Of a stretch of 64,000 bases of DNA, positions 1-9,479 are shown piece by piece. Where the stretch lies: positions 54,252-118,251 of the forward strand of contig JAGHJS010000082.1 in assembly GCA_017886545.1 (NCBI GenBank), read 5' to 3'. This DNA is from Clostridia bacterium (GTDB lineage: Bacteria; Bacillota; Clostridia; Christensenellales; Borkfalkiaceae). The translations under genes were made by a program, and so were the position numbers. Numbering within the stretch: the first letter of the stretch is position 1; every line of letters starts with the position of its first letter. The notes under the pieces were generated by a model. It worked only from the letters and a program-made list of their open reading frames with translations. It was not told the origin of the DNA and searched no databases.

Positions 1-641
1 GGCGCCGAGACCTCGCGCAGATTGATCTCGGGATTGAAGTTTGTCGCAAACGGATAGCCGTGGTCACCGCCGTTGCAGTCGAGGATGTCGATCGTTTCAA
101 TGGTATCGAACAGGTGTTTTTGCGCATAGGCGCAGAACACCTGCGTCACGCCGGGGTCGAACCCCGAACCGAGCAGCGCCGTAAGCCCCGCCTTTTTGTA
201 CTTATCGCCGTACGCCCACTGCCATGTGTAATCAAAGTACGCGGAAAAGCCCTCTTCCTTGCAGCGCCTTTCGTATTTCTCGCGCCAGACGGGGTCGTCC
301 GTGTTTTCCGGCTCGTAGTTCGCCGTGTCAAGGTAATTCACCCCGCAGGCGAGGCAGGCGTCCATGATCGCAAGATCCTGGTACGGCAACGCAATGTTCA
401 TAACGAGATCGGGCTGCACTTTTTTGATGAGCGCGATGACCTCGTCGGGCTTGTCCGCGTCGACCTGCGCGGTCGTGATCTTCGTCTTTGTCTTGCCTTC
501 AAGCTTTGCTTTGAGCGCGTCGCACTTGGAAAGCGTACGGCTGGCTATGCACAGTTCGGTAAACACGTCGTCGCGCATGCAACATTTACGGATCGCGACG
601 GACGCGACGCCGCCGCAGCCGATGACCAATACTTTTGCCAT
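1..641 (-). CDS. Saccharopine dehydrogenase-family protein, likely carboxynorspermidine/carboxyspermidine synthase (partial, runs off window start)
   Basis: Reverse-strand translation starts MAKVLVIGCGGVASVAIRKCC... and continues to base 1 (...FNPEINLREVSA); Rossmann GxGGV motif; next to polyamine genes. Not in ORF track because it is open at the edge. Confidence 0.75.
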   Translation of the reverse strand, partial: MAKVLVIGCGGVASVAIRKCCMRDDVFTELCIASRTLSKCDALKAKLEGKTKTKITTAQVDADKPDEVIALIKKVQPDLVMNIALPYQDLAIMDACLACGVNYLDTANYEPENTDDPVWREKYERRCKEEGFSAYFDYTWQWAYGDKYKKAGLTALLGSGFDPGVTQVFCAYAQKHLFDTIETIDILDCNGGDHGYPFATNFNPEINLREVSA

Positions 642-729
642 GATCTTTCTCCCGTTGATGATTTTGGTTTGCACCCGCACGCGGCGGGCAGATCTGCACT
701 GCGCCCTCTGCGGCGCAAAAGCGAAAAAA

Positions 730-1584
730 CTATCCTTTCAGCGCGAGCAGCATTTCGCGCACGATCTTGCAGGCGACGGCAGTCGACGCGCCGCTTTGAT
801 CGTACGGCGGGCTGAGTTCGTTGACGTCCAGCGCCACGACGTCCGCACGCGAACAGACGAGCGTCGCCGCGCGGCGGAGCTGCTCAAAGCTCACCCCGCC
901 CGGTTCGGGCGTACCCGTACCGGGGAATACGGACGGGTCGAGCACATCCAGATCGAGCGTAAAATACACGGGCCTGCCCGCAAAGGCTTCGAGCACCTCT
1001 TCCAAACCGTCAAAGCCGAAGGGATGCAGGAGCGTATGTTCCCTGCCCCACGCAAATTCTTCCCGCAACCCCGAACGGATGCCGAACTGCGCGATGCGCT
1101 TATCCCCCGTCAGCTCGTGGCAACGGCGCAGCACGCATGCGTGCGAGAGCTTTACCCCGAGGTAATCCTCGCGAAGGTCTGTATGCGCGTCAAAATGCAC
1201 GATGCAGAGGTCGGGATATTTTCTGACCGCAGCGCGCACCGCTCCCAATGTTACGAGATGCTCGCCGCCCAAAAGGAACGGGCGTTTGCCGTCCCGCAGG
1301 ATATGCGCCGCACGCTCTTCTATCATGCAAAGCGCCTTCTCCGTATCGCCGAAGGGCAATTCGAGGTCGCCCGCATCCATGACGGCGCAGTCTTCCAGAT
1401 CCCTGTCCTGATACGGGCTGTACGTTTCGATTCCGTACGATTCGCGGCGGATGGCGGCGCTTCCGAACCGCGTACCGGGGCGGTATGAAGTCGTGCCGTC
1501 AAACGGCGCGCCGAAAAGGACGGTCTTCGCCTCCGCATAGGGTTTGTCACAGGCGAGGAAAGCGTCAGTCTGTGTGTTCAACAT
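730..1584 (-). CDS. speB: Agmatinase / ureohydrolase family
   Basis: 284 aa with ureohydrolase motifs GGEHLVTLG, VHFDAHTDL, TLDLDVLDPSVFPGTGTPEPGG. Confidence 0.88.
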   Translation of the reverse strand: MLNTQTDAFLACDKPYAEAKTVLFGAPFDGTTSYRPGTRFGSAAIRRESYGIETYSPYQDRDLEDCAVMDAGDLELPFGDTEKALCMIEERAAHILRDGKRPFLLGGEHLVTLGAVRAAVRKYPDLCIVHFDAHTDLREDYLGVKLSHACVLRRCHELTGDKRIAQFGIRSGLREEFAWGREHTLLHPFGFDGLEEVLEAFAGRPVYFTLDLDVLDPSVFPGTGTPEPGGVSFEQLRRAATLVCSRADVVALDVNELSPPYDQSGASTAVACKIVREMLLALKG

Positions 1585-2425
1585 CGCTTAAAAGTTCCTC
1601 CACATAGGCGGGAATGTAGAACGCGCCCTTGTGCAGGGTCGTCGTATAGTAGCGGCATTTGATGCCGCGCGCGTTCCAGCGCGCCTCGTTCAGATCGCGC
1701 AGCGGGTGGTATTTTTTGGACGCAAACCCGAACAGCCAGTGCCCCGAAGGATAGGTCGGGATATGCGCCTGATAGACGCGGCTGATCGGAAAGGATTCGA
1801 CGATACGCTTGTGCGCGCGCTGGCAGGCGAGCGCGTCTTCGGCATAAAACGGGCTCTCATGCTGGTTGACCATGATCCCGTCCTCTTTGAGCGCCTTATA
1901 GCAGTTCCCGTAAAATTCGCGGGTGAACAACCCCTCGCCGGGACCGAACGGGTCGGTCGAATCGACGATGATGAGGTCGTACTCGTTCTTGCAGGAACGC
2001 ACGAACCGCAGCCCGTCCCTGTAATGAATGGAGACGCGCGGATCGCCCAGCCCGCAGGTGAGCGAAGGGAAATATTCGCGGCAGACTTCGACGACCTGCC
2101 TGTCGATCTCTACGAGGTCGATACTCTCAATGTCGTCGTATTGCACGAGCTCGCGCACGACGCCGCCGTCGCCGCCGCCGATGACCAGTACGTTTTTCAC
2201 GTTCGGATGCACCGCCATGGGCACATGCGCGATCATTTCATGGTAGATAAATTCATCCTTCTGCGTGAGCATCATGTACCCGTCCAGCACGAGGAACCTG
2301 CCGAATTCGGGGCTGTCGAACACGTCGATGCGCTGCAGATCGCTCGTCCCGCTGTACAGCTGCCTGTCCACGCGGATGGATAATTTTACGTTCTTTGTAT
2401 GCCGTTCGGAAAACCAGAATTCCAT
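1565..2425 (-). CDS. speE: Spermidine synthase (polyamine aminopropyltransferase)
   Basis: MEFWFSERHTKNVKLSIRV..., VLVIGGGDGGVVRELVQY, DLIIVDSTDPFGPGEGLFT. Confidence 0.93.
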   Translation of the reverse strand: MEFWFSERHTKNVKLSIRVDRQLYSGTSDLQRIDVFDSPEFGRFLVLDGYMMLTQKDEFIYHEMIAHVPMAVHPNVKNVLVIGGGDGGVVRELVQYDDIESIDLVEIDRQVVEVCREYFPSLTCGLGDPRVSIHYRDGLRFVRSCKNEYDLIIVDSTDPFGPGEGLFTREFYGNCYKALKEDGIMVNQHESPFYAEDALACQRAHKRIVESFPISRVYQAHIPTYPSGHWLFGFASKKYHPLRDLNEARWNARGIKCRYYTTTLHKGAFYIPAYVEELLSDVEHTD

Positions 2426-2504
2426 AGTAACTACTCCCCGCGCCTGTGCGCAAAGAACCCTCCGCCAAAACCGCCGCTCTGCCCGATCTGAAGCGTTGCC
2501 CCGC

Positions 2505-3950
2505 TCAGATCACGTTCAGCCGCTCGATCTTCGCGTCTTCGGGCCCCGTCATCTGGCAGCCCTTCGCCTTGGCGTATTCGATGTAATCGAGGATGCGCCG
2601 CGTGATGCGCTCGCCCGGCGCCAAAATCGGGATACCCGGCGGATAGCACATGACGAATTCGCTGCAAACGCGCCCCTCCGTCTGCCGCAGCGGCAGCGAC
2701 GTCTTTTCCGCATAGAACGCGTCCTGCGGCGACATGGCGACGATGGGCTCGATGTACTCCTGTTTCATCAGCCCCGCCTTGCTCTTTTTGTACAACCTGC
2801 GGATCTCGGAAAGAGCGCTCACAAGCCGCTCGATGTCGCGTTCCCTGTCGCCTATCGAGAGATAGGCGAGAATGTTGCCGAGGTCGCCGAACTCGATCTG
2901 AATGTCGTACTCGTCGCGGAGCAAATCGTACACCTCGATGCCCGCAAGCCCCACGTCCAGCGTATTGACGGAGAGCTTCGTCTCGTCGAAGGCAAAAATA
3001 CTGTCGCCGTTGATGAGCTCCTTCCCGAAAGCGTAATAGTCGCCGATCTCGTTTATCTCGCTGCGCGCATAGCGTGCCATCTCCACCACGCCCGCAAACG
3101 CCTCCTTCCCGCGGAGCGCGAGGTTGCGGCGGGAGATATCCAGCGAGGACAGGAGCAGGTACGACGCGCTCGTGGTCTGCGTCAGGTTGATGATCTGCCG
3201 CACATACCCCTCCTGCATGGAGGGACCGATGAGCAGGAGCGAGCTCTGCGTGAGGCTCCCGCCCGATTTATGCATGGAGACCGCCGCCATATCCGCGCCC
3301 GCCTTCATGGCGGAGACGGGCATCCCCTCCCCGAAATAGAAGTGCGTGCCGTGCGCCTCGTCCGCGATGCACAGCATCCCCGCCTGGTGCGCAATGCGCA
3401 CGATCTCGGCGAGGTCGGAGCAGATGCCGTAATAGGTCGGGTTGTTGACGAGGATCGCCTTCGCGTCCGGGTTTTCGGCGACGGCGCGGCGCACCGCGTC
3501 CGTACGCATCCCGAGGGAGATGCCGAGGTCGTCGTCGCACTCGGGGTCGACGTAGACGGGCACCGCACCGTTCAGGACCATCGCCGTCATGACACTGCGG
3601 TGCACGTTGCGGGGCAGGATGATCTTTTCGCCGCGCTTGGCGACGCACAGGATCATGCTCTGCACGGCGGACGTCGTGCCGCCGACCATGAGGAACGCCC
3701 ACGCCGCGCCGAACGCCTCCGCCGCGAGCTGTTCCGCGTCGCGGATGACCGAAACGGGGTGGCAGAGGTTATCGAGGCACTTCATGGAATTGACGTCCAG
3801 CCCCACGCACTTTTCGCCGAGCAGCGAGGTAAGTTCCGGGTTCCCCCGCCCGCGCTTGTGCCCGGGCACATCGAAGGGAACGAGGCGCATCCGCTGCATC
3901 TCCTGCAACGCCTCGTATATGGGGGCTCGTTTTTGGGAAAGTTCCTTCAT
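2505..3950 (-). CDS. speA: Orn/Lys/Arg decarboxylase (PLP fold I), likely arginine decarboxylase
   Basis: DEAHGTHFYFGEG, SMHKSGGSLTQSS; 481 aa in polyamine operon. Confidence 0.9.
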   Translation of the reverse strand: MKELSQKRAPIYEALQEMQRMRLVPFDVPGHKRGRGNPELTSLLGEKCVGLDVNSMKCLDNLCHPVSVIRDAEQLAAEAFGAAWAFLMVGGTTSAVQSMILCVAKRGEKIILPRNVHRSVMTAMVLNGAVPVYVDPECDDDLGISLGMRTDAVRRAVAENPDAKAILVNNPTYYGICSDLAEIVRIAHQAGMLCIADEAHGTHFYFGEGMPVSAMKAGADMAAVSMHKSGGSLTQSSLLLIGPSMQEGYVRQIINLTQTTSASYLLLSSLDISRRNLALRGKEAFAGVVEMARYARSEINEIGDYYAFGKELINGDSIFAFDETKLSVNTLDVGLAGIEVYDLLRDEYDIQIEFGDLGNILAYLSIGDRERDIERLVSALSEIRRLYKKSKAGLMKQEYIEPIVAMSPQDAFYAEKTSLPLRQTEGRVCSEFVMCYPPGIPILAPGERITRRILDYIEYAKAKGCQMTGPEDAKIERLNVI

Positions 3951-3969
3951 CGCTTCTCTCGTATGTCCG

Positions 3970-4728
3970 TCAGAAAATATTTTTGTTGCTGAAAATTTCG
4001 ATCATTTCGCGGCGCAGGTTGCCCGTCATCTCCAGCCGAAGTTTGGGCGGCAGCTCGTAGGCGTCCGTCTTGAACAGGTAGTTCTGCAGGTCGATCTCCT
4101 TGACCATCATGCGGGTGTGGAACAGGTTCGCCGCATACACGTTGATATCCATCGCGTCGTAGCGCAGCAGTGTTTCGGGATCGATGAAATCCTGGATCGA
4201 ACGGATCTCGTGGTCGAGGAAGAGCTTATGCCCGTTCACGTCGCGCGTAAAGCCGCGCACTTTATAGTCGAGCGTGATGATATCCGAATCGAAAGAGCCG
4301 ATCAGATAGTCCAGCGTGGAGAGCGGCGTGATCTCGCCGCAGGTGGCGACGTCGATGTCCACGCGGAAGGTCGCAAGGCACGTTTCGGGATGATATTCGG
4401 GATAGGTATGCACCGTAACATGGCTCTTGTCGAGATGCGCCAGCTGCGTCGTGCCCGCGGGGATCATCGACCCCTCCGCTATAAGGATGGTGACGGAGGC
4501 GCCCTGCGGCTCGTAGTCCTGTTTGGCGATATTGAGCACCTTCGCCCCGATCATGTCCGTCAGCGTCGTAAGGATCTTGGTCAGGCGTTCGCTGTTGTAC
4601 TGCCCGTCGATATAGGCGATATAGTCGCGCTGTTCGCGCGGGCTGCGGGCGTAGCAGACGTCATAGATATTGAAGCTCAGCGACTTCGTAAGATTGTTGA
4701 ACCCGTACAGATTGAGCTTTTCTCCCAT
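3970..4728 (-). CDS. speD: S-adenosylmethionine decarboxylase proenzyme
   Basis: MGEKLNLYGFNNLTKSLSFNIYDVC..., LDKSHVTVHTYPEYHPE; start chosen from GGAGG upstream of ATG (ORF track start 4815 is longer). Confidence 0.9.
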   Translation of the reverse strand: MGEKLNLYGFNNLTKSLSFNIYDVCYARSPREQRDYIAYIDGQYNSERLTKILTTLTDMIGAKVLNIAKQDYEPQGASVTILIAEGSMIPAGTTQLAHLDKSHVTVHTYPEYHPETCLATFRVDIDVATCGEITPLSTLDYLIGSFDSDIITLDYKVRGFTRDVNGHKLFLDHEIRSIQDFIDPETLLRYDAMDINVYAANLFHTRMMVKEIDLQNYLFKTDAYELPPKLRLEMTGNLRREMIEIFSNKNIF

Positions 4729-4750
4729 TGTAAGACCCTCCGACATAAAC

Positions 4751-4782
4751 AAAAAAAGCGGTATGCACTTGCACACCGCTTT
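4751..4782 (-). terminator. Intrinsic terminator / attenuator hairpin in speD leader
   Basis: AAAGCGGT...ACCGCTTTTTTT, 22 nt before the speD ATG. Confidence 0.75.
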
Positions 4783-5045
4783 GGAACAATCGCAGAAACT
4801 CCCCCTGACGCGCATAGGATGAGCTTTGAAACCAGAGTCTATATAGCAAATACCTTACTTTTACTACTCTTATTGATCGTTTTACAAGCGTGCCGCAAGG
4901 CACTTCGGTTATCAAGTAACCAACTTATAAGCTCGGGATTTTGTGCCCGATCACAATAAGGCAGCGCACGCGCTGCGCCGACAGCCGCACAGACGACCGC
5001 GGATAAAATATTTGCATGGATACTCTGTTTCGCGCATCACATGGT
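4751..5045 (-). ncRNA. Unassigned structured leader of speD (candidate riboswitch/attenuator or stand-alone RNA)
   Basis: ~300 nt between a strong promoter and speD; distant arms CTTATTGtgATCG / CGATCAATAAG can pair; inner hairpins GGTTActtgaTAACC and GTGCCttgcGGCAC; ends in AAAGCGGTgtgcaagtgcatACCGCTTTTTTT. Confidence 0.55.
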
Positions 5046-5051
5046 AATCTT

Positions 5052-5080
5052 ATTGTAACCGAAATCGCGCGCAATGTCAA
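5052..5080 (-). promoter_or_regulatory. SigmaA-type promoter of speD leader
   Basis: TTGACA-17 nt-TACAAT on minus strand. Confidence 0.75.
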
Positions 5081-5234
5081 CGGTTTTGCACGCGGAAAAC
5101 GCACGGCAACGGCAGCGCGGGGAATTTTTTACATTTTTAAGACAAATTCCGCCGATACAAAGCGGCATCTTGCCTCCCCGCATTTGACTGCCGCGCCGAT
5201 TTGCTGTATAATTCCAAAAAAGGAGCATGCAGAC

Positions 5235-6086
5235 ATGAAGGAACTTCTCATCATCGGCAGCGGCCCCGCGGGGATCTCGGCGGCGCTGTACGCGGTGCGC
5301 GGCGGCGCGCCCGTAACGATCGTCGCAAAAGACGGCGGCGCCCTCGCCAAAGCCGACCTTATCCAGAACTATTACGGGTTCGAATACGGCGTTTCCGCCA
5401 AAGATCTCTTTGAAACGGGCGTGAAGCAGGCGGAACACCTCGGCGCAAAGATCGTGCGCACGGAAATTTTCGGCATCGAATTTACCGAAGAGGGCTTCCG
5501 CGCCAAGACTGCGGACGGAGCCATCGACGCGGGCGCCGTCATCATCGCCTGCGGCACGGCGCGCAACGTACCCCCTGTCCGCAACATTGAAAAATTCGAA
5601 GGGGCGGGCGTGAGCTACTGCGCCATCTGCGACGCCTTCTTTTACCGCGGCAAAAAGATCGCCGTCGTCGGCGACGGCGCCTATGCAAGGAGCGAATTTG
5701 CGGAGCTGAAAAACGTCGTCTCGGACGTGACGATCCTCACCAACGGCGGCCGTGCATTGGAAGGGCTGCCCTGCAACACAAAAAAGATCGCCTCCTTTGA
5801 AGGAGACGAAACGCTCAAAGAGGTCGTCTATACGGACGGAACGCGCGAAACGTTCGACGGCGTTTTCATCGCCTGCGGTTCGGCGGGCGCCTTCGAGCTT
5901 GCCAAAAAAGTCGGATTGGAGAGCGCGAACGGCAAGCTGACCGTAAATGAAAAACGTGCGACGAACGTCCCCGGCATCTTCGCCGCGGGGGACTGCATCC
6001 CCGGGCTGCAGCAGATCGCCAAGGCCGTGTACGACGGCATGATCGCAGGCACAGAGGCTTTGAAATACCTGAAAGCGCAAAAATGA
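5235..6086 (+). CDS. Thioredoxin reductase-like FAD/NAD(P) oxidoreductase
   Basis: MKELLIIGSGPAGISAALYAVRGG; YCAICD redox motif; IFAAGDCIPG; RBS AAAAAAGGAG upstream. Confidence 0.85.
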   Translation: MKELLIIGSGPAGISAALYAVRGGAPVTIVAKDGGALAKADLIQNYYGFEYGVSAKDLFETGVKQAEHLGAKIVRTEIFGIEFTEEGFRAKTADGAIDAGAVIIACGTARNVPPVRNIEKFEGAGVSYCAICDAFFYRGKKIAVVGDGAYARSEFAELKNVVSDVTILTNGGRALEGLPCNTKKIASFEGDETLKEVVYTDGTRETFDGVFIACGSAGAFELAKKVGLESANGKLTVNEKRATNVPGIFAAGDCIPGLQQIAKAVYDGMIAGTEALKYLKAQK

Positions 6087-6113
6087 AAGAGGCTTAAAAT
6101 CCGCAAACTTTTA

Positions 6114-6145
6114 ACGGGGAAGCGAAGCGCTTCCCCGTCTTTTTT
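6114..6145 (+). terminator. Intrinsic terminator
   Basis: ACGGGGAAGCGaaGCGCTTCCCCGTcTTTTTT. Confidence 0.75.
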
Positions 6146-6152
6146 ACCAGTT

Positions 6153-6173
6153 TATGTCTGACATAGTACTATG
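6153..6173. repeat. Intergenic dyad repeat copy 1
   Basis: TATGTCTGACATAGTACTATG; overlaps pflA stop codon. Confidence 0.65.
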
Positions 6174-6891
6174 AATTTTGTCTGAAAGCATCGTTTACGA
6201 CCGTGTACGCGCGCTCGATATCCTCTTCTTCCGCCTCGCGAACGGCGGCATACGGGAACGGCACACCGAGCTCCTTGTACTTATCCTCGCACAATTTTCG
6301 GAAGGGAAGGAACTTGATTTTTCCCTGCGGGAAATATTCTTTTACGAGCCGCGCAAGCGCGCGCAGTTTTTCCGCCGAATCGTTTTTACCCGGAACGAGC
6401 ACGTTCGTCACCTGCGGCACCTTCCCCTGCCGCACGCATGCGGCAAAGAATTTTGCATAGGCGGAGAGGTCGTCCGTCTCCTGGTTTTTGACGTCGCAGA
6501 CGATCTCGCCCGCCGCGATCAGCTCCTCGTCGCAGATGTGCCCGTTCGTTTCAAACAGCACATGGATGCCGCGCTCCGTCAGTTTGCGCGCAAGTGCAAG
6601 CGCAAATTCCTTTTGCAGGAAAGGCTCCCCGCCCGAAAACGTGACGCCGCCGCGCTTGAAATAGGGTTTATACCGCTCCAACCGCGCGACAAGCGCATCT
6701 GCCTCGACCGCCTCCCCCTGTCTGAAGAGCGTTTCGGGGTTATGGCAGAACGGGCAGCGAAGATTGCACCCAGCAAAAAAGACGACGCAGCGCAGCCCCT
6801 TTCCGTCCACGCCCGAACCGCAGTAAACCGAATCGATATACCCGATATGCGGGGCGGAATCTTCCGCCCCGCGCTTATTTATGTTACACAT
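6169..6891 (-). CDS. pflA: Pyruvate formate-lyase activating enzyme (radical SAM)
   Basis: GCNLRCPFCHNPET CxxxCxxC motif; adjacent to pflB. Confidence 0.92.
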   Translation of the reverse strand: MCNINKRGAEDSAPHIGYIDSVYCGSGVDGKGLRCVVFFAGCNLRCPFCHNPETLFRQGEAVEADALVARLERYKPYFKRGGVTFSGGEPFLQKEFALALARKLTERGIHVLFETNGHICDEELIAAGEIVCDVKNQETDDLSAYAKFFAACVRQGKVPQVTNVLVPGKNDSAEKLRALARLVKEYFPQGKIKFLPFRKLCEDKYKELGVPFPYAAVREAEEEDIERAYTVVNDAFRQNS

Positions 6892-6896
6892 AGTAC
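6880..6896. repeat. Intergenic dyad repeat copy 2
   Basis: TATGTTACACATAGTAC; contains the annotated pflA start codon on minus strand. Confidence 0.6.
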
Positions 6897-6926
6897 CTTC
6901 TTTCTGAAAGAAAATCGGCGTTTTGC

Positions 6927-9143
6927 TTACATTCTGCCGTGGTATGTACGTTTGATGACTTCCAACTGATGCGCTTTGGAGAGCTTGTGGAAGTTCACGG
7001 CATACCCCGAAACACGGATGGTCACGCTCGGGTACAGCTCGGGGTGTTCCATCGCCGCGATCAGCTTCGCACGGTCGAACACGTTTACATTGAGGTGATG
7101 CGCGCCCTGCGCAAAATAGCCGTCCAGCATGTCCGCAAGGTTTTCCGCCCTGTCCTCCGCATCCTCGCCGAGCGCGGACGGCACGATCGAAAAGGTATTG
7201 GAAATACCGTCGCGGCAGCAGTCGTAGGAGAGTTTTGCGACCGAATTGAGCGAAGCCAAAGCGCCGCTCCTGTCGCGCTCGTGCATCGGGTTCGCTCCGG
7301 GCGCGAACGGCTCCCCCGCCGCTCTTCCGTCGGGCGTGGCGCCTGTCTTTTTGCCGTACGCCACGTTCGACGTGATGGTCAGAACGGACAGCGTGTGTTT
7401 CGCTCCGCGGTAGGCAGGCGTCTTTTTCAGCTCTTCGGAAAATTCTTTGACGAGCTCCGCGGCAATGCTGTCCACGCGGTCGTCGTCGTTGCCGTATTTG
7501 GGGAAGTCGCCGACGGTATCGAACCCGCTGATCAGCCCGTTTTCGCCGTAGACGGGCGTGACCCTGGCATATTTGATCGCAGACAGCGAATCCGCCACCA
7601 CCGAAAGCCCCGCCACGCCGCAGGCGAGGAAGCGCTCGACGTCCGTATCGTGCAGTGCCATCTGGATCTTTTCATAGGCGTATTTGTCGTGCATGTAATG
7701 GATGACGTTCAGCGTGCTAACATACAGGCGGCACAGCCACTGCATCGACTTGCTGTACGCCTTGCGCACCTTTTCATAGTCGAGCACGCCCTCAAACCGT
7801 TCGCCTTCGGGCGCCAGCTGCACGCCGCTCTTTTCGTCCCTGCCGCCGTTGAGGGTGAGCAGCAGCAGCTTGGCAAGGTTGCAGCGCGCGCCGAAAAACT
7901 GCATCTGTTTGCCGATCTTCATAGCGGAGACGCAGCAGGCGATGCCGTAGTCGTCGCCATAGATCGGGCGCATCAGATCGTCGTTCTCGTACTGAATGGA
8001 GTCGGTATCGACGGAGACTTTCGCGCAGAATTTTTTGAAGGATTCGGGCAGCCGCTCCGACCAGAGCACCGTAAGGTTCGGCTCGGGCGCAGCGCCGAGG
8101 TTATACAGCGTATGCAGGATGCGGTACGAAGTTTTTGTGACGAGCGTCCTGCCGTCCAGCCCCATGCCGCCGATGCTCTCCGTCGTCCACGTCGGGTCGC
8201 CGCCGAACATTTCGTTGTACTCGGGCGTGCGCAGCTGGCGCGTGATGCGGCATTTGATGACAAAGTCGTCCACCAGCTCCTGCGCCTCGCTCTCGGTCAG
8301 CACGCCGTTCGCTATATCGCGCTCAATATAAATATCGAAGAAGGTCGACACCCTCCCGAGGCTCATCGCCGCGCCGTTCTGCTCTTTGATCGCCGCAAGG
8401 TATGCAAAGTACGTCCACTGGATCGCCTCTTTCGCGTTCTGCGCGGGCGCGGAGATGTCCACGCCGTACAGCAGCGCCATGTCCTTGAGCTTTTTCAGAA
8501 AGTCGATCTGCTTGTACAGCTCTTCGAGCGTGCGGATATTCTGCTCATCCATGGGGCGCATGCCGCGCTCGCGCTTATCCTTCTGCTTTTCCTCGATGAG
8601 CCTGTCCACGCCGTAGAGCGCGACGCGGCGGTAGTCGCCGATGATCCTGCCCCTGCCGTACGCATCGGGCAGCCCCGTCAGAAGCCCCGCATGGCGCACC
8701 GCCTTCATCTCGTCGGTATAGACATGGAACACTGCGTCGTTGTGCGTGGTCTTGTAACTGAACTCCGTCTCCACAACATCCGACAGCTTATACCCGTACG
8801 CCTCGCACGCCTGCCGCGCCATGCGGATACCGCCGAACGGGTTCACGCCGCGCTTGAGCGGCGCATCCGTCTGCAAGCCGACGATGATCTCGTTCTCCTT
8901 ATCGATGTACCCCGCGGGATAGGTCAGCAGCGAACTGACGCGCTCGGTATCCACGTCCAGCACGCCGCCCTTGTCCGTCTCCGCCTTTAACAGCGCGTTC
9001 ACCTTTTCCATGAGCTTTTTCGTGCGCTCCGTCGGCCCGCACAAAAACGCCGCATCGCCTTCGTACGGCGTATAATTGGTCTGAATGAAATCGCGCACGT
9101 CGATCGCGTCGCAATACGCTCCCTTGGCAAATTCTTTTTGCAT
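6927..9143 (-). CDS. pflB: Formate C-acetyltransferase (pyruvate formate-lyase)
   Basis: [34 protein letters not shown]-terminal [11 protein letters not shown] glycyl-radical motif; start at [19 protein letters not shown] with GAGGAGG RBS. Confidence 0.95.
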   Translation of the reverse strand: MQKEFAKGAYCDAIDVRDFIQTNYTPYEGDAAFLCGPTERTKKLMEKVNALLKAETDKGGVLDVDTERVSSLLTYPAGYIDKENEIIVGLQTDAPLKRGVNPFGGIRMARQACEAYGYKLSDVVETEFSYKTTHNDAVFHVYTDEMKAVRHAGLLTGLPDAYGRGRIIGDYRRVALYGVDRLIEEKQKDKRERGMRPMDEQNIRTLEELYKQIDFLKKLKDMALLYGVDISAPAQNAKEAIQWTYFAYLAAIKEQNGAAMSLGRVSTFFDIYIERDIANGVLTESEAQELVDDFVIKCRITRQLRTPEYNEMFGGDPTWTTESIGGMGLDGRTLVTKTSYRILHTLYNLGAAPEPNLTVLWSERLPESFKKFCAKVSVDTDSIQYENDDLMRPIYGDDYGIACCVSAMKIGKQMQFFGARCNLAKLLLLTLNGGRDEKSGVQLAPEGERFEGVLDYEKVRKAYSKSMQWLCRLYVSTLNVIHYMHDKYAYEKIQMALHDTDVERFLACGVAGLSVVADSLSAIKYARVTPVYGENGLISGFDTVGDFPKYGNDDDRVDSIAAELVKEFSEELKKTPAYRGAKHTLSVLTITSNVAYGKKTGATPDGRAAGEPFAPGANPMHERDRSGALASLNSVAKLSYDCCRDGISNTFSIVPSALGEDAEDRAENLADMLDGYFAQGAHHLNVNVFDRAKLIAAMEHPELYPSVTIRVSGYAVNFHKLSKAHQLEVIKRTYHGRM

Positions 9144-9170
9144 GGCTCCGTCCTCCTCAGCCGAGAAAAT

Positions 9171-9212
9171 AAAAAACCTGCGCAGCCGCAATGTTGCTTG
9201 CAGTTGCCCAGG
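9171..9212 (-). terminator. Riboswitch-controlled intrinsic terminator upstream of pflB
   Basis: CCTGGGCAACTGCAA...TTGCGGCTGCGCAGGTTTTTT; 5' arm overlaps the CCTGGGC end of the aptamer. Confidence 0.8.
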
Positions 9213-9268
9213 TGGTCGGCGATGCCGCTCTTCGCTCCCCCGCAGTTGCCTGCCTATCCACCAGTTGC
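9206..9268 (-). promoter_or_regulatory. ZTP (pfl motif) riboswitch aptamer
   Basis: Minus strand AACTGGTGGATAGGCAGGCAACTGCGGGGGAGCG...CGCCGACCACCTGGGC; P1 GGTGG/CCACC and the conserved GCCGACC-xCTGGGC 3' end; upstream of pflB. Confidence 0.88.
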
Positions 9269-9434
9269 GAAAAGCCGTCTGCCTAAGCACAATATCTTGT
9301 GCCCGAACAGGTTTTTGAAACTGTATTTAGTATATCGTATGGAACACGGAAAGTCAAGGGAATTGACGCAAAAATATTGCTGTTTTCCCGAAAAAAGCGA
9401 GCCGAAAACGGCGGGGTCTGCAAGCCCTTTTAGC

Positions 9435-9462
9435 AAAAGCCCCGCGGCTTATGCCGCGGGGC
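9435..9462 (-). terminator. Intrinsic terminator of ddh
   Basis: GCCCCGCGGCataaGCCGCGGGGCTTTT on minus strand. Confidence 0.7.
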
Positions 9463-9479
9463 GGATATTGTCTGTAAGA

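Noticed and set aside
2265-3992. 575-aa plus-strand ORF opposite speA/speE
   Set aside because: Antisense artefact; no motifs.
6939-8990. 683-aa plus-strand ORF opposite pflB
   Set aside because: Shadow of the highly conserved pflB; Arg/His-rich and without RBS or recognisable motifs.
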